Positions 38,104 through 48,137 are shown, numbered from the stretch's first letter. The stretch is DNA of 64,000 nucleotides from Paenibacillus sp. Soil766 (GCF_001428105.1 NZ_LMSJ01000030.1:1-64000), one strand, 5' to 3'. Program-made: numbers and translations. The notes: generated from the letters alone by a model not told the origin.

Positions 38104-39630
38104 CTATCGCTGATCAAGTTTTACAACTTTTTTTGCTTCCTGCCAGTAAACTTCCATCTCTGATAACCCAGTTTGTTCAAAAGATAAGCCCTTTAAACGT
38201 AGCTGTTCCTCGATATACGAAAATCTTTGCATGAATTTACGATTTGTTTGGGCTAGCGCTTCCTCAGGGTCCACTTTGAGGAATCTAGCAACATTAACGA
38301 TAGAGAAGAGAACATCTCCCAGCTCGTCACGGCGCTCCTGAGCCCCGTCTTCTGCTCCTAACGCAATCGCTTCGCGCAGCTCGGAAAGCTCCTCTTCCAC
38401 TTTAGCCAACACATCATCCAGTTCTGTCCAGTCAAAACCTACCGCCGCCGCTTTCTTCTGCAGCTTCATCGCCTTCATCAAGCCCGGCAACTCACGTGGA
38501 ACCCCGTCTAGCACCGATTGTTTCGTCACATCAATGCCTTTCTTCCGCTTCTCTTCAACCTTGATTGCATTCCAATTAACCAACGCCTCATCGGCATCCT
38601 CTGCCGTCGACTCTCCAAATACATGCGGATGACGGCGGATCAGCTTCTCATTCAATGTCGCGATCACATCATACACGGAGAAGGTGCCGATTTCTTCTTC
38701 CATTTGGGCATGCAGCATGACTTGTAAAAGCAAATCGCCAAGCTCCTCGCACATGTGATCTGGATCATCTTCATCAATGGTTTCCAGCACTTCGTAGGCT
38801 TCCTCAATCAGATTCTTGCGCAGACTCTCATGTGTCTGTTCACGATCCCAAGGACAGCCCTCTGGGCTGCGCAGGGTTTGTACAATCTCATGGAGCTTAC
38901 CAAACGTTCGGTAATATGTTTCTTGCTGTTCGCTGCGAGGCACCCATACAAGTGACAAATTACCGTAGCCTTTGACATGATCCAACTCATGGAGCGGCAC
39001 TTCGATGATTTGTTCTTGACCTGCAACTCCTAAAGAGTGACCAACAACTACCCTGTACTCATCTGGATAGGCATCCATCAGGCTGATTTTTAGATCAGAG
39101 GCCGTATAGGTATCGTACACCTGCCCAATCACCGTATGAAGCTGTGGATTCAACGCATAACGGCTGATGCTCGTCGCATCCAGCAACTGGAAGCCATCGA
39201 TCGGATCGAAGCCAAAGCGTAAGAAGGCTTGGTCTAAGAAGCTCTCTCCACCTGTAATTTGGAGTTCGATGCCTTCAGAAGGGCAACGTTGTTTCAGAAG
39301 TTGCACCGTGTACTCCGCCACCATGGGATGACCTGGGACCGCGTACAACACTTCTGCCGCCTGGCTTTTCGCTGCATGGATTAATGCTTCCGCAATGGAC
39401 TCGTAGACGCCCTCGAACGACTCATTCGACATATAATTCGCGTCGAACGTTTCGTATGGGATGGCGTTCGCATCCAGCAGGTGAACCATCGGATGATCTT
39501 TCGTGCGCAGGAATAGCTTCGCTTGCGACTTTGCCACTAGTTGAAGCTTCTTCCATACGCCTAAGGTTAATTGATCTTCGTCTCCTGTCCCGAGTCCAAG
39601 GACAGTAATTCGCGGGTTGCTTGTTGACAT
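38104..39630 (-). CDS. yabN: YabN: tetrapyrrole-methylase-like domain fused to MazG pyrophosphohydrolase
   Basis: 508 residues. N-terminal ~220 residues resemble SAM-dependent tetrapyrrole methylases (ITVLGLGTGDEDQL, LYAVPGHPMVAEYTV). The C-terminal half is MazG: LRSPEGCPWDREQTHESLRKNLIEEAYEVLE with the metal-binding EExxE and EELGDLLLQVMLH, and a second copy near 420-470 (VEEELSELREAI, RRDELGDVLFSIVNVARFL). Hydrolyses nucleoside triphosphates to monophosphates. Same position as yabN of B. subtilis. Confidence 0.94.
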   Translation of the reverse strand: MSTSNPRITVLGLGTGDEDQLTLGVWKKLQLVAKSQAKLFLRTKDHPMVHLLDANAIPYETFDANYMSNESFEGVYESIAEALIHAAKSQAAEVLYAVPGHPMVAEYTVQLLKQRCPSEGIELQITGGESFLDQAFLRFGFDPIDGFQLLDATSISRYALNPQLHTVIGQVYDTYTASDLKISLMDAYPDEYRVVVGHSLGVAGQEQIIEVPLHELDHVKGYGNLSLVWVPRSEQQETYYRTFGKLHEIVQTLRSPEGCPWDREQTHESLRKNLIEEAYEVLETIDEDDPDHMCEELGDLLLQVMLHAQMEEEIGTFSVYDVIATLNEKLIRRHPHVFGESTAEDADEALVNWNAIKVEEKRKKGIDVTKQSVLDGVPRELPGLMKAMKLQKKAAAVGFDWTELDDVLAKVEEELSELREAIALGAEDGAQERRDELGDVLFSIVNVARFLKVDPEEALAQTNRKFMQRFSYIEEQLRLKGLSFEQTGLSEMEVYWQEAKKVVKLDQR

Positions 39631-39796
39631 AGAATGACACCTCCTGAGTAATGGTTATAGGGAGTTATGCGGCGAAATTCGCCAGTCGATTGGAACACAA
39701 TCCGTTGACTCCGGGCTACACTGTTGCACAGTATACATTATAAAGCGAGATATGCACCAGTTCGACTTACTAGTTTGAACAATAGCTCCCACGCCG

Positions 39797-41557
39797 CTAC
39801 TCATCACGATTCGGCGGCCTCAGCTTCGCCTGGAGCCTCGCCAGCTTCCGCTCCAGCTCCGGCATCAGCCGCAGCTCCTCGCGGCTGATGCTGCCGCTGC
39901 GCAGCAGCACAAGCGCGTAGACGGCCGCGCCGCCGGCTACGCCTATGAGAGCGATGGCGCTCGCGCTCCATCGCTCAGGCACGTGCCATGCCGCACTAGC
40001 GAGCATGGCCAGCCCTTGCAGCGCTGCGAGGCCGCCGCCCATCAGCCCCACGGCAAGCGTGGGACTGACGGCGTACGGCCGCAGCGCGAAGCGCACTCTG
40101 GTGCTGCGGCGCAGCTGCACCAGGTTCAGCCCCGCCGCAGCGGCGTAGGCGATCACCGCGCTGAGCGCGGCGCCGTCGATGCCCCAGCGGGGCATCAACA
40201 CGACGTTGCCGAGTGCTTTCAGCACGATGGCAACGAGCAGCGCAAGAACCGGCGTGCGGATCGCGCCGGTGCCCTGGAGAACGCTGGCACTGACAGCGTT
40301 CAGCGTACTAAACAAGGCCGTGAAGGCCAACACGGCCATCGTCCAGCTCGCCTCGGTGCTCGTATAGAGCATCAGATTGATCGGCATCGCTAAGAAGGCG
40401 AGGCCAAACGAGGCGCCGAGCCCGATCAACCACGCAAGCCTTATGGACATCTCTGCGCGAAAGCGGATCAGATCAACTTGCCCCCTTATTTTCGCTTCTG
40501 CGATAGCCGGTACCAAAACAGCCGACATTGAGGAGGCCACCATCACGACCAACTGAACTAGTGGAAGCCCACGGTTATAAAGGCCGAACTGACGCATAGC
40601 CTCCAGCTCGCTCCCAAATAAAGCATCCAGCAGTCGAGGCATGGTGAATGTATCCACAAGCGTGAGTAACGGCACAACAATAGCACCTAAGCAGACCGGG
40701 ATCGCATACACCGTGATCCGTTTCGCCCATTGCCAAGATGAACTTACTTGCTCGACTTCTAAGCCAGCGGCTACTACTTTCCTCACATCTTGGCCGCTTT
40801 CACCCTCTAGCTCAACATCCGCGGGTAAGTCTGCCTTCAGATGCTTTATACGCTCCGCACGCCGCTCTCGCCGCCAATACACGGCCATTACGGCTAGACC
40901 TGCTCCAGCGCCTGTCACAGAGCCAAATGTGGCCCCCGCAGCGATCCATGCCTCATCGTAGGCAAGTGCAACCAGATACAGCAATAACGCGACCATCGTA
41001 ATCACACGAATGAGCTGTTCAATGACTTGCGAGACCGCAGTAGGCACCATGTTTTGATACCCTTGGAAATATCCCCGCAGGACAGCAAGGACCGGAGATA
41101 AGAGCAGAGCAAAGGATACGCTGCGGATCGCCGTCACAGTCTGCGAAATACCAATCCAACCAGCAATCGTCTCCGCACCGAAATACAGCAGGAGAAATAA
41201 GAAAAACCCCGCACTCATCAATAGTGCAGATGAAACAACCACAATCCGTTTTGCACCAGGATGATCCCCTGCCATGACGCGTTCGGCTACAAACTTCGAC
41301 ACAGCGACTGGAAACCCAGCCGTAGCTGCAAATAAGATCAGAATATAGAGCGGATAAACCGCATTATAAATGCCAAAAGCTACATCTCCGGCTACGTTTT
41401 GCAAAGGAATCTTCTGCAGCGTCCCAAGTAACTTAGAGAGCACAGCCGCACCGCCAAGCAAGGCAGCGCCCTTTAACAGCTTGTTCCCCTGCTTACCGTT
41501 ACCATGCCCATGGAGCCCTTCTTTCTGGCAATCTTGCTCCTTGAAGGTAGCCTTCAT
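39797..41557 (-). CDS. SpoVB-like polysaccharide/lipid flippase (YabM position)
   Basis: 586 residues, MOP-superfamily exporter with about 14 membrane helices: LLKGAALLGGAAVLSKLLGTLQKIPLQNVAGD at the N-terminus is typical of SpoVB/YabM/YkvU. Probably flips a lipid-linked wall precursor during spore cortex synthesis or growth. The last ~170 residues are encoded by DNA much richer in GC than the rest (39,840-40,390). A poorly conserved loop with charged residues lies about 215-275. Assignment to SpoVB versus YabM rests on position only. Confidence 0.88.
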   Translation of the reverse strand: MKATFKEQDCQKEGLHGHGNGKQGNKLLKGAALLGGAAVLSKLLGTLQKIPLQNVAGDVAFGIYNAVYPLYILILFAATAGFPVAVSKFVAERVMAGDHPGAKRIVVVSSALLMSAGFFLFLLLYFGAETIAGWIGISQTVTAIRSVSFALLLSPVLAVLRGYFQGYQNMVPTAVSQVIEQLIRVITMVALLLYLVALAYDEAWIAAGATFGSVTGAGAGLAVMAVYWRRERRAERIKHLKADLPADVELEGESGQDVRKVVAAGLEVEQVSSSWQWAKRITVYAIPVCLGAIVVPLLTLVDTFTMPRLLDALFGSELEAMRQFGLYNRGLPLVQLVVMVASSMSAVLVPAIAEAKIRGQVDLIRFRAEMSIRLAWLIGLGASFGLAFLAMPINLMLYTSTEASWTMAVLAFTALFSTLNAVSASVLQGTGAIRTPVLALLVAIVLKALGNVVLMPRWGIDGAALSAVIAYAAAAGLNLVQLRRSTRVRFALRPYAVSPTLAVGLMGGGLAALQGLAMLASAAWHVPERWSASAIALIGVAGGAAVYALVLLRSGSISREELRLMPELERKLARLQAKLRPPNRDE

Positions 41558-41632
41558 CCCGATTTACTCCTCTACACAAACATGCTTCCTATGTACGTAT
41601 TATAGCGAAATCTACCCCTTCAGACAAAAAAA

Positions 41633-41670
41633 AGCTTCGCTTACAGATCCATCATCTCCGTAAGGAAGCC
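41633..41670 (-). terminator. spoVT terminator
   Basis: Arms GGCTTCCTTACGG / CTGTAAGCGAAGC(T) on the minus strand with one bulge, followed by eight T. Confidence 0.75.
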
Positions 41671-41689
41671 TTCGTTTGGAATTATGTGT

Positions 41690-42232
41690 TCATTGCTCCA
41701 TCTGCTTCGCTAGAAATCCAGCGGCAGTCTCGACCATTTTAACTTCCATATTGCCCATTTTCACATTCTCGTCCTTCGAAATCAGGATGACCGAACCAAT
41801 GGGATCTCCCCCTGCTACAATCGGCGCCGCTACGAAGGAAGTGAACGTTTCAGTGGTATCTTTAATAATCTCGAATTGACCTGAACTGCTTTCAATAACA
41901 GCCTTACGATTTTCCATGCAAGACTCTATGATCGCCCCAACGGATTTCTCTAAGTAATCCTTCTTAGATCCGCCAGCCATAGCAATGATATGATCTCGAT
42001 CCGAAATCAAGGCAACGTGATTGGTGCTTTCAAACAGTGACTCCGCATATTCTTTCGCAAAATCACCAAGCTCACCAATCGGTGAATATTTCTTCAGAAT
42101 AACTTCTCCATCACGATCAACGAAAATTTCTAAAGGGTCACCTTCACGAATGCGTAGGGTGCGCCGTATTTCCTTGGGGATTACAACTCTCCCTAAATCA
42201 TCTATCCGACGGACAATTCCAGTTGCTTTCAT
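41690..42232 (-). CDS. spoVT: Stage V sporulation protein T
   Basis: AbrB-family regulator of sigma-G-dependent genes in the forespore. 180 residues: N-terminal swapped-hairpin DNA-binding domain [39 protein letters not shown], then a GAF-like domain (about 55-178, HVALISDRDHIIAMAGGSKKDYL). Follows the SpoVB-like gene in B. subtilis order as well. A sigma-G promoter candidate lies about 100 bp upstream. Confidence 0.96.
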   Translation of the reverse strand: MKATGIVRRIDDLGRVVIPKEIRRTLRIREGDPLEIFVDRDGEVILKKYSPIGELGDFAKEYAESLFESTNHVALISDRDHIIAMAGGSKKDYLEKSVGAIIESCMENRKAVIESSSGQFEIIKDTTETFTSFVAAPIVAGGDPIGSVILISKDENVKMGNMEVKMVETAAGFLAKQMEQ

Positions 42233-42332
42233 ATCTCTAGATGCCTCACTTTCCGCTTTCGAATTAGATACGACACGAGCATGAAACCTTGTATGCTAGA
42301 TCGGGATTTGGTGGGAACTTGAAATCTATCCA

Positions 42333-42362
42333 TAGTATTCTTCACTTCCCATTCTTCTATGC
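42333..42362 (-). promoter_or_regulatory. spoVT sigma-G promoter candidate
   Basis: Minus-strand GCATA (42,358-42,362), 18 bp, AATACTA (42,333-42,339), against the consensus GHATR-N17/18-CATAMTA; one mismatch in the -10. B. subtilis spoVT is transcribed by sigma-G. Confidence 0.45.
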
Positions 42363-42441
42363 AGACGCCTCGACTAAGCAATTTACTTTATTTAGCTCTG
42401 CACCCTGCTGCGCTTATGATGTCCAAAAATGAGAAATAAAA

Positions 42442-42469
42442 ACAGGATGTCCATAATCGGACATCCTGG
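42442..42469 (-). terminator. prsA terminator
   Basis: Eleven-base arms CCAGGATGTCC / GGACATCCTG(T) around a 6-nt loop, followed by TTTTTATTT on the minus strand. Confidence 0.85.
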
Positions 42470-42476
42470 TAAGTTC

Positions 42477-43568
42477 TTACTTTGCAGCTGGGCTTGCCGC
42501 AGGACTAGCTGCTGGGCTAGCCGCTGGTGCTGGGCTTGCTTCAACTTTAGGAAGGTTATTCGTTTCGATCAATTTCGGATACTCTGTTTCTGCAAATTCA
42601 GACAAGGATTTCTCTGCAAGCTGAGATTTGATTTGTGTTTTAAGTGTATCATCCAGTTGCTTCGTGCTTCTGGATTCTACCTTCATCACGTGGTAACCGA
42701 ATGTGGATTCAACTGGATCACTAATTTTGTTCAATGGAAGTGTACTTGCTGCATCCTTGAACTCTGTTACCCACTCATTAATGTTAGCATCTTTGTACGT
42801 ACCGCCATTATCTTTGGAACCTGGGTCATCGGAATACTCTTTCGCAAGCGCTGCGAAGTCGCCGCCAGCATCCAGTTTCGCTTTCACTTCTTTCGCTCTT
42901 TTGAGCGCATCTTCCTTCGTACGAAGATCTGCTTGTGTTGCAGAATCTTTCAAGGAGATCAGAATGTGGCTAACGGTTGCAACATCAAACGCATGTGCTG
43001 CTGCCTGTTCTTTATATGCGTCTTGAACTGCTTGGTCTGTAACTTTGCTTTCCATGCTGCCCATTGTGTAGAAGCTTAACTTCATCAAAGATTCGATATC
43101 CTTCAACTCGATACCGTTGTCTTTCAACTGCTTGTCCATTCCGCCTTCTTGCTTACCGAAGTAGTCAGTAATGGCTTTCATTTGCTCCGTAACTTGTTTG
43201 TCAGCATCTGCTTTCACTTTGTCGTCTGCTTTGGCGGAAAGAACACGGAAAGTAACCATTTGCTTCAACATATCTTGTTGGAAAGCTGGATCAGCCAAGT
43301 ATTGAGCTAATTGCGGGGAGAACATTTTATTTACGTTGATGAAGGAATCGAATTCACCGCGTGTAATTTTCCCGCCTTCTTTGTACGTAGCAATAATATC
43401 GCTTGGATTACCTGTAGCAGCCGCCGTTGCGGAAGGCGAAGCTGTTGCAGCGCCTTCCTTTTTGTCTCCACACGCGCTGAGGACAGAGAATGCAAGGACT
43501 ACTGTCACCAAACTTAATATCCATTTTTTTGAAGTACGTCGTTGTCTGCTAGTTTCATTTGGCAACAT
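42477..43568 (-). CDS. prsA: Foldase lipoprotein PrsA
   Basis: Extracytoplasmic parvulin-type peptidyl-prolyl isomerase that folds exported proteins. 363 residues. Signal peptide with lipobox LSAC, lipidated cysteine at residue 33. Parvulin core about 195-290: VSHILISLKDSATQ, GGDFAALAKEYSDDPGSKDNGGTYKD, ISDPVESTFGYHVMKVES. Ends in a run of ASPAASPAA repeats. The start ATG overlaps the mfd end by 14 bp, with GGGG nine bases upstream. Confidence 0.94.
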   Translation of the reverse strand: MLPNETSRQRRTSKKWILSLVTVVLAFSVLSACGDKKEGAATASPSATAAATGNPSDIIATYKEGGKITRGEFDSFINVNKMFSPQLAQYLADPAFQQDMLKQMVTFRVLSAKADDKVKADADKQVTEQMKAITDYFGKQEGGMDKQLKDNGIELKDIESLMKLSFYTMGSMESKVTDQAVQDAYKEQAAAHAFDVATVSHILISLKDSATQADLRTKEDALKRAKEVKAKLDAGGDFAALAKEYSDDPGSKDNGGTYKDANINEWVTEFKDAASTLPLNKISDPVESTFGYHVMKVESRSTKQLDDTLKTQIKSQLAEKSLSEFAETEYPKLIETNNLPKVEASPAPAASPAASPAASPAAK

Positions 43569-46500
43569 CCTGTAATTCCCCTTTCGTTTTCAGAACACTC
43601 TTATATTGTACCAAGAATTTCTCCAACAATTCGATGGAGGCCTCCGGCTTCATGCCTTTAAAGCGGATAACAATAAGTAGCTGCGGATCTGCGTTCAATT
43701 TGATACGACCATCAAAGCCTTTGGACAAAGCAAGCAGCTTCTGACCATCCAGCCTGCCATTCTGGTCGATATGCACCTTGATTAGGTAATCCTCCCCTTT
43801 TTGGCTAATCGTTTCAATCCGGTATTCCGAACCGTATGCTTTCAAACGAGCCACTGTCAGTAGGTTGAACACGGCCTGCGGCAGATCGCCGAAGCGATCA
43901 ACGAGCTCATCATGCAGATCCGCGGCTTCTTCCAGCGTACGAATGGCGGCCACTTTTTTGTAAATTTCGATTTTTTGCATGCTGTCATAGATGTAATCAG
44001 ATGGCAGATACGCATCCAATTGAATGTCGATTGACGTATGCCATTCCGGCTCTGGAATGACCTCTTCTCCATCTATCGCAAGCTTCAGCTTTGCAATTTC
44101 TTCGGCTAACATTTGGGAGTACAAATCAAAACCGACAGATGCTATAAAGCCGTGCTGTTCAGCACCCAATAAGTTTCCTGCGCCACGAATGGATAAGTCC
44201 CTCATCGCAATTTTAAAGCCTGAACCAAGTTCTGTAAACTCTTTAATCGCTTGAAGTCGTTTCTCGGCTACTTCTGTCAGCACTTTGTCACGCTGATACG
44301 TGAAATACGCATAAGCGACGCGATTCGACCTACCTACTCGTCCGCGCAGCTGATAGAGTTGAGAGAGGCCCATTTTATCCGCATCATGGACAATAAGTGT
44401 ATTCACATTCGGGATGTCTACGCCGGTTTCGATAATGCTCGTGCTGACGAGAACATCGTACTCCCCGTCCAAGAAATCGAGAATCGTTTTCTCGAGCTCC
44501 TGCTCACCCATTTGACCATGTGCTACAGTAACTCGCGCATCCGGAATCATCATCGAGATTTGATCAGCGATTTGTGTAATGCCTTGCACGCGATTGTATA
44601 GATAGTAAACTTGCCCCTCACGCGCCAACTCACGCTCGATCGCTTCTCTAACCAGCGTTGGCCCGTATTCCACCACATAGGTCTGAACCGGGAAGCGGTT
44701 CTCTGGCGGAGTTTCAATGACCGATAAGTCACGAACACCCAGCATGGACATATGCAAAGTTCTTGGAATTGGCGTCGCCGTTAGCGTAAGCACGTCCACG
44801 TTCGTCTTCAGACGCTTAAGCTTCTCTTTGTGGGACACGCCGAAACGCTGCTCTTCATCGACGATGAGCAAGCCAAGGTCCTTAAACTGGACATCTTGTG
44901 ACAAAAGGCGATGGGTCCCGATGACAACATCTACGGTACCTTTCTTGACGCCTTTCATTACTTCAGTTTGTTCCTTCTTGGATCTGAACCGACTTAATAC
45001 CTTTACATTGAACGGGTAGCCAGAGAAGCGTTCACGGAACGTTTCATAATGTTGCTGCGCCAGAATTGTCGTTGGCACGAGCACGGCCACTTGCTTCCCG
45101 TCAATCGCAGCTTTGAAGGCTGCACGGACCGCAACCTCGGTTTTGCCGTACCCAACATCACCGCACAATAGACGGTCCATCGGACGTTCTTTCTCCATGT
45201 CCGTTTTGATTTCTTCTATCGCGCGCAACTGATCTCGCGTCTCATCATAAGGAAACATCGCTTCGAACTCGTTCTGGTACGAGCTATCCTTACCAAAGCC
45301 ATACCCCTTCGCCGCTTGGCGTTCGGCGTACAGCTTAATCAGCTCATCTGCAATATCTTTGACAGATGCGCGTGCTTTGCTTTTCACCCGCGCCCAATCC
45401 GTGCCGCCAAGTTTATATACTTTCGGCTCCTTCTCTTCGGAACCAACATATTTCTGAATCAAATCAATCTGATCAATCGGAACAGACAGCTTATCGCCGC
45501 CAGCGTACATAATATGCAAATAATCCTTATGAATCCCGCCAACTTCTAACGTACCTATGCCTACGTATTTCCCGATCCCGTGGTTGACGTGAACAACGTA
45601 ATCGCCGACCTTCAGCTCTTGATAGCTTTTGATCCGCTCTGCGTTCTCCAGCTTCTTCTCCACTTTACGTGCTTTACGCTGCTTCTGAGTGAAAATCTCA
45701 CCCTCTGTAATCACGACGAGATGAATCGAAGGCATTTCAAATCCGGTTTGCAGATTGCCATCGACAATCTCAGGAACTTCAATCTGGTAGTCGCCAAGAA
45801 CACGACGTACACGTTCTGCACGGTCGTCACCATTCGCTAGAAGAATGACCTTACTGCCATTCTTCTTCCATCGTTCCATCTCCGCCTTGAGGAGATTCAT
45901 CTGTCCATGGAAGTTCTGCATGACACGACAAACGAAGTTAACGATATTCTGCGGCTGAATACCCGCTACCTGACGTAGGAACAAGGACACATACAACGTT
46001 GGGAAGGGTCTGCGGTGCAGCAGGGTTTCATAAGATTTGGACAGCACAAAAGCCGGCAAGCTCTTCCCCTCAGTCAACGCATGCATCATCCACTCGGCTT
46101 CATCACGCTCGAGCTGCTTCGCTGTTTCCAGGAGGCGGGCAGGCTCGTCGATAATGAGTATCGAATCTTTGGGCATGTAGTCCATGAGCGTCTGTCTTTC
46201 CGTGTATAGGAGAGAAATATATTTATAAATGCCTGGGAACGTCTGACCTTCGCGCATAAGCTCGATATCGCGGCCTACGACCTCTAACAATTTGTCCTTG
46301 GCTGAGCGCTCAGTCATCTTCGCCAACTGTGCCTGCAGCAACTCATACGCGTGTTGCGCCGCTGATTGTAACCGCTTTCTATCCGCTTGAATCTCACGGC
46401 ATGGAGGGATCGTCACCGTTGTTAGTTTATCTATTGACCGCTGGTCACTTACATCGAAAGTCCGAATAGAGTCGACTTCGATATCAAAGAGCTCAATCCG

Positions 46501-47076
46501 AATCGCATTCTCCGACGTTAACGGAAATAAATCGAGAATACCGCCTCGCACACTCATTTCGCCTTTGGTTTCAACCCGTTCAACCCGTTCATATCCTAGG
46601 CTGGATAAGGAAGCCAGCAGTTCGTCTAATTGAACCGTATCACCGACGTTAATCGTTACTCGGGATTCTTCGAACACCTGTTTGAGCGGCAGCAATCTTC
46701 GCACGCCAGCAAATGGTGCAATAACTACGCCGCGGAATCCGCCGGCAAGTTTGGTGAGAACGTCAATACGCTGCGCTAACATCTCTGGGCTTGAAGCCGC
46801 TTCTTCCGTAGTCAGAAGCTCTTGAGATGGGTAGAGCAGCACTTCATCTGGGGAAAGACACTCCAAGAGGTCTTCCGCTATTTTTTGCGCAGCGAACATA
46901 TTATGCGTAACAACGAAAAGCGGACGCTCAAGCTCACGCGCAAGTGAGGCCAGCATGATTTGCCTGGAGGAGCCCGTTAAACCGGCAATGAGCTGCTCTT
47001 TCATTTCGGACTTAAGGCCAGTCACGATCGTTTGAAAGTCGGTATCCGCAGAAAAAGCTTGAATTAAAGCTTGCAA
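43555..47076 (-). CDS. mfd: Transcription-repair coupling factor
   Basis: Removes RNA polymerase stalled at DNA lesions and recruits UvrA. 1173 residues, normal length. UvrB-homology domain at the N-terminus, then the polymerase-interacting domain (LKVGDYVVHVNHGIGKYVGI, about 495), helicase Walker A LLCGDVGYGKTEVAVRAAF (about 650), DEEQ box LLIVDEEQRFGVSH, TATPIPRTLHMSM, and the C-terminal TRCF domain. Start is TTG (LQALIQAF) with GGGGAG nine bases upstream. Confidence 0.97.
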   Translation of the reverse strand: MQALIQAFSADTDFQTIVTGLKSEMKEQLIAGLTGSSRQIMLASLARELERPLFVVTHNMFAAQKIAEDLLECLSPDEVLLYPSQELLTTEEAASSPEMLAQRIDVLTKLAGGFRGVVIAPFAGVRRLLPLKQVFEESRVTINVGDTVQLDELLASLSSLGYERVERVETKGEMSVRGGILDLFPLTSENAIRIELFDIEVDSIRTFDVSDQRSIDKLTTVTIPPCREIQADRKRLQSAAQHAYELLQAQLAKMTERSAKDKLLEVVGRDIELMREGQTFPGIYKYISLLYTERQTLMDYMPKDSILIIDEPARLLETAKQLERDEAEWMMHALTEGKSLPAFVLSKSYETLLHRRPFPTLYVSLFLRQVAGIQPQNIVNFVCRVMQNFHGQMNLLKAEMERWKKNGSKVILLANGDDRAERVRRVLGDYQIEVPEIVDGNLQTGFEMPSIHLVVITEGEIFTQKQRKARKVEKKLENAERIKSYQELKVGDYVVHVNHGIGKYVGIGTLEVGGIHKDYLHIMYAGGDKLSVPIDQIDLIQKYVGSEEKEPKVYKLGGTDWARVKSKARASVKDIADELIKLYAERQAAKGYGFGKDSSYQNEFEAMFPYDETRDQLRAIEEIKTDMEKERPMDRLLCGDVGYGKTEVAVRAAFKAAIDGKQVAVLVPTTILAQQHYETFRERFSGYPFNVKVLSRFRSKKEQTEVMKGVKKGTVDVVIGTHRLLSQDVQFKDLGLLIVDEEQRFGVSHKEKLKRLKTNVDVLTLTATPIPRTLHMSMLGVRDLSVIETPPENRFPVQTYVVEYGPTLVREAIERELAREGQVYYLYNRVQGITQIADQISMMIPDARVTVAHGQMGEQELEKTILDFLDGEYDVLVSTSIIETGVDIPNVNTLIVHDADKMGLSQLYQLRGRVGRSNRVAYAYFTYQRDKVLTEVAEKRLQAIKEFTELGSGFKIAMRDLSIRGAGNLLGAEQHGFIASVGFDLYSQMLAEEIAKLKLAIDGEEVIPEPEWHTSIDIQLDAYLPSDYIYDSMQKIEIYKKVAAIRTLEEAADLHDELVDRFGDLPQAVFNLLTVARLKAYGSEYRIETISQKGEDYLIKVHIDQNGRLDGQKLLALSKGFDGRIKLNADPQLLIVIRFKGMKPEASIELLEKFLVQYKSVLKTKGELQDVAK

Positions 47077-47099
47077 ACAAGTACACTCCCCTCACAAAA

Positions 47100-47127
47100 A
47101 GAAGCCTCGGCACACTTGCCTCGGCTA
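47100..47127 (-). terminator. fin terminator, imperfect
   Basis: AGCCGAGGCA / TGCCGAGGCT on the minus strand pairs at its ends with a 2-bp mismatch inside, followed by TCTTTTTG. Between fin and mfd. Confidence 0.5.
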
Positions 47128-47151
47128 TTAACTCTTTATCTTCATCATAAA

Positions 47152-47379
47152 TTATTGCAACGGACTGGCTAGCAGGGATAATTCTGGGTTCGCTTCTAGT
47201 GCCTCATGACAGTAGTCGCAAACGACCCTAACCGTAACATCTCCATTCGTATTATACGATATTATATCTCTACGCTCATCAGGGGTCAAGAAATGGAAGC
47301 CTAACTGCTGCTCGGTAATCGCACGCTGATTAATTTCCCCGACAAAGGTATGACAGTGCCTGCAAATATACTTGATCAT
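47152..47379 (-). CDS. fin: Anti-sigma-F factor Fin (YabK)
   Basis: 75 residues from MIKYICRHCHTF, preceded by AAGGAGG. Two CxxC pairs, CRHC near the N-terminus and CDYC (about residue 54), suggest a zinc ribbon. In B. subtilis Fin inhibits sigma-F late in forespore development, aiding the switch to sigma-G. Located between pth and mfd as in that species; the start upstream of MIKY in the longer frame has no ribosome site. Confidence 0.9.
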   Translation of the reverse strand: MIKYICRHCHTFVGEINQRAITEQQLGFHFLTPDERRDIISYNTNGDVTVRVVCDYCHEALEANPELSLLASPLQ

Positions 47380-47412
47380 ATGTATGCCTCCTTCGACAAT
47401 TCGATTACATCC

Positions 47413-47441
47413 TAGTATGACCATTCTTCGGAATAATTAGC
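47413..47441 (-). promoter_or_regulatory. fin sigma-F promoter candidate
   Basis: Minus-strand GGTCATACTA (47,413-47,422) fits the sigma-F -10 GGNNANAHTR, and it contains the sigma-G -10 CATACTA. Upstream GCTAA (47,437-47,441), 14 bp away, is a 4-of-5 match to GYWTA. Confidence 0.4.
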
Positions 47442-47514
47442 CGAATCTGCCATTGTCATTTTCGAATAGGGAGCTTACATATCATCATATATACAGCAGG
47501 TTAATGCGTTGTGA

Positions 47515-48075
47515 TTATTTATTAAACTTCGCCATCGTTTTCTCGAAGGACTCGCCTAAGCTAAACTCCATTGCATCGCAGGTTAGATCCAGTACGTCAT
47601 TTATGGACTTCATCTCATCTTTGGAAAAATTGGACAGCACATAATCTGCAATGTTATAGCCTGGCGCAGGGCGATTCACACCAATTCGAATCCGATTGAA
47701 GATCTGTGTGCCCCCATGCTGAATAATGGACTTAATACCGTTATGTCCGCCTGGGCTCCCTTGATAACGAAGACGAATTTGACCGAAGGATGTGTCCATA
47801 TCATCGTAAACAATCACGACGTCTTCCAATTTCGCTTTATAGAAATCAAGGAAGGCTCGCATGGATTCACCTGAAAGGTTCATGTACGTCATTGGTTTCA
47901 ATAAATACACCTTCGTCCCGTTCACATTACCTTCTGCGAGCAGCCCCTTTCCTTTATTCTGAAAAGAGGTAATCCCCCACTTGGCTGCAAAGCGATCAAT
48001 CGCCATGAATCCAACGTTGTGCCGATTTAGCTCATACTGCTTTCCCGGATTTCCCAGTCCGATAAAACATTTCAT
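47515..48075 (-). CDS. pth: Peptidyl-tRNA hydrolase
   Basis: Releases tRNA from prematurely dropped peptidyl-tRNAs. 186 residues from MKCFIGLGNPG. Active-site asparagine and histidine are in LGNPGKQYELNRHNVGF; MTYMNLSGES, YDDMD and GGHNGIKSI follow. Known as spoVC in B. subtilis. A TTG three codons earlier is an alternative start. A hairpin with a T tract lies 30-60 bp upstream. Confidence 0.96.
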   Translation of the reverse strand: MKCFIGLGNPGKQYELNRHNVGFMAIDRFAAKWGITSFQNKGKGLLAEGNVNGTKVYLLKPMTYMNLSGESMRAFLDFYKAKLEDVVIVYDDMDTSFGQIRLRYQGSPGGHNGIKSIIQHGGTQIFNRIRIGVNRPAPGYNIADYVLSNFSKDEMKSINDVLDLTCDAMEFSLGESFEKTMAKFNK

Positions 48076-48108
48076 AATTTTCAAAATCCCCCTAGCGATA
48101 AACTAAAA

Positions 48109-48137
48109 AACCTTTGCGGAACCCGCTTCTAAAGGTT
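48109..48137 (-). terminator. Hairpin terminator or attenuator before pth
   Basis: Minus-strand arms AACCTTT+GCGG / CCGC+AAAGGTT with a 4-nt bulge, then TTTTAG. It ends only about 30 bp before the pth start, leaving no room for a promoter downstream. Confidence 0.5.

Noticed and set aside
47392-47398. Perfect Spo0A box just before fin
   Set aside because: Single 7-bp match overlapping the AAGGAGG ribosome site region of fin; fin is a forespore gene, and one isolated match is expected by chance in 64 kb.
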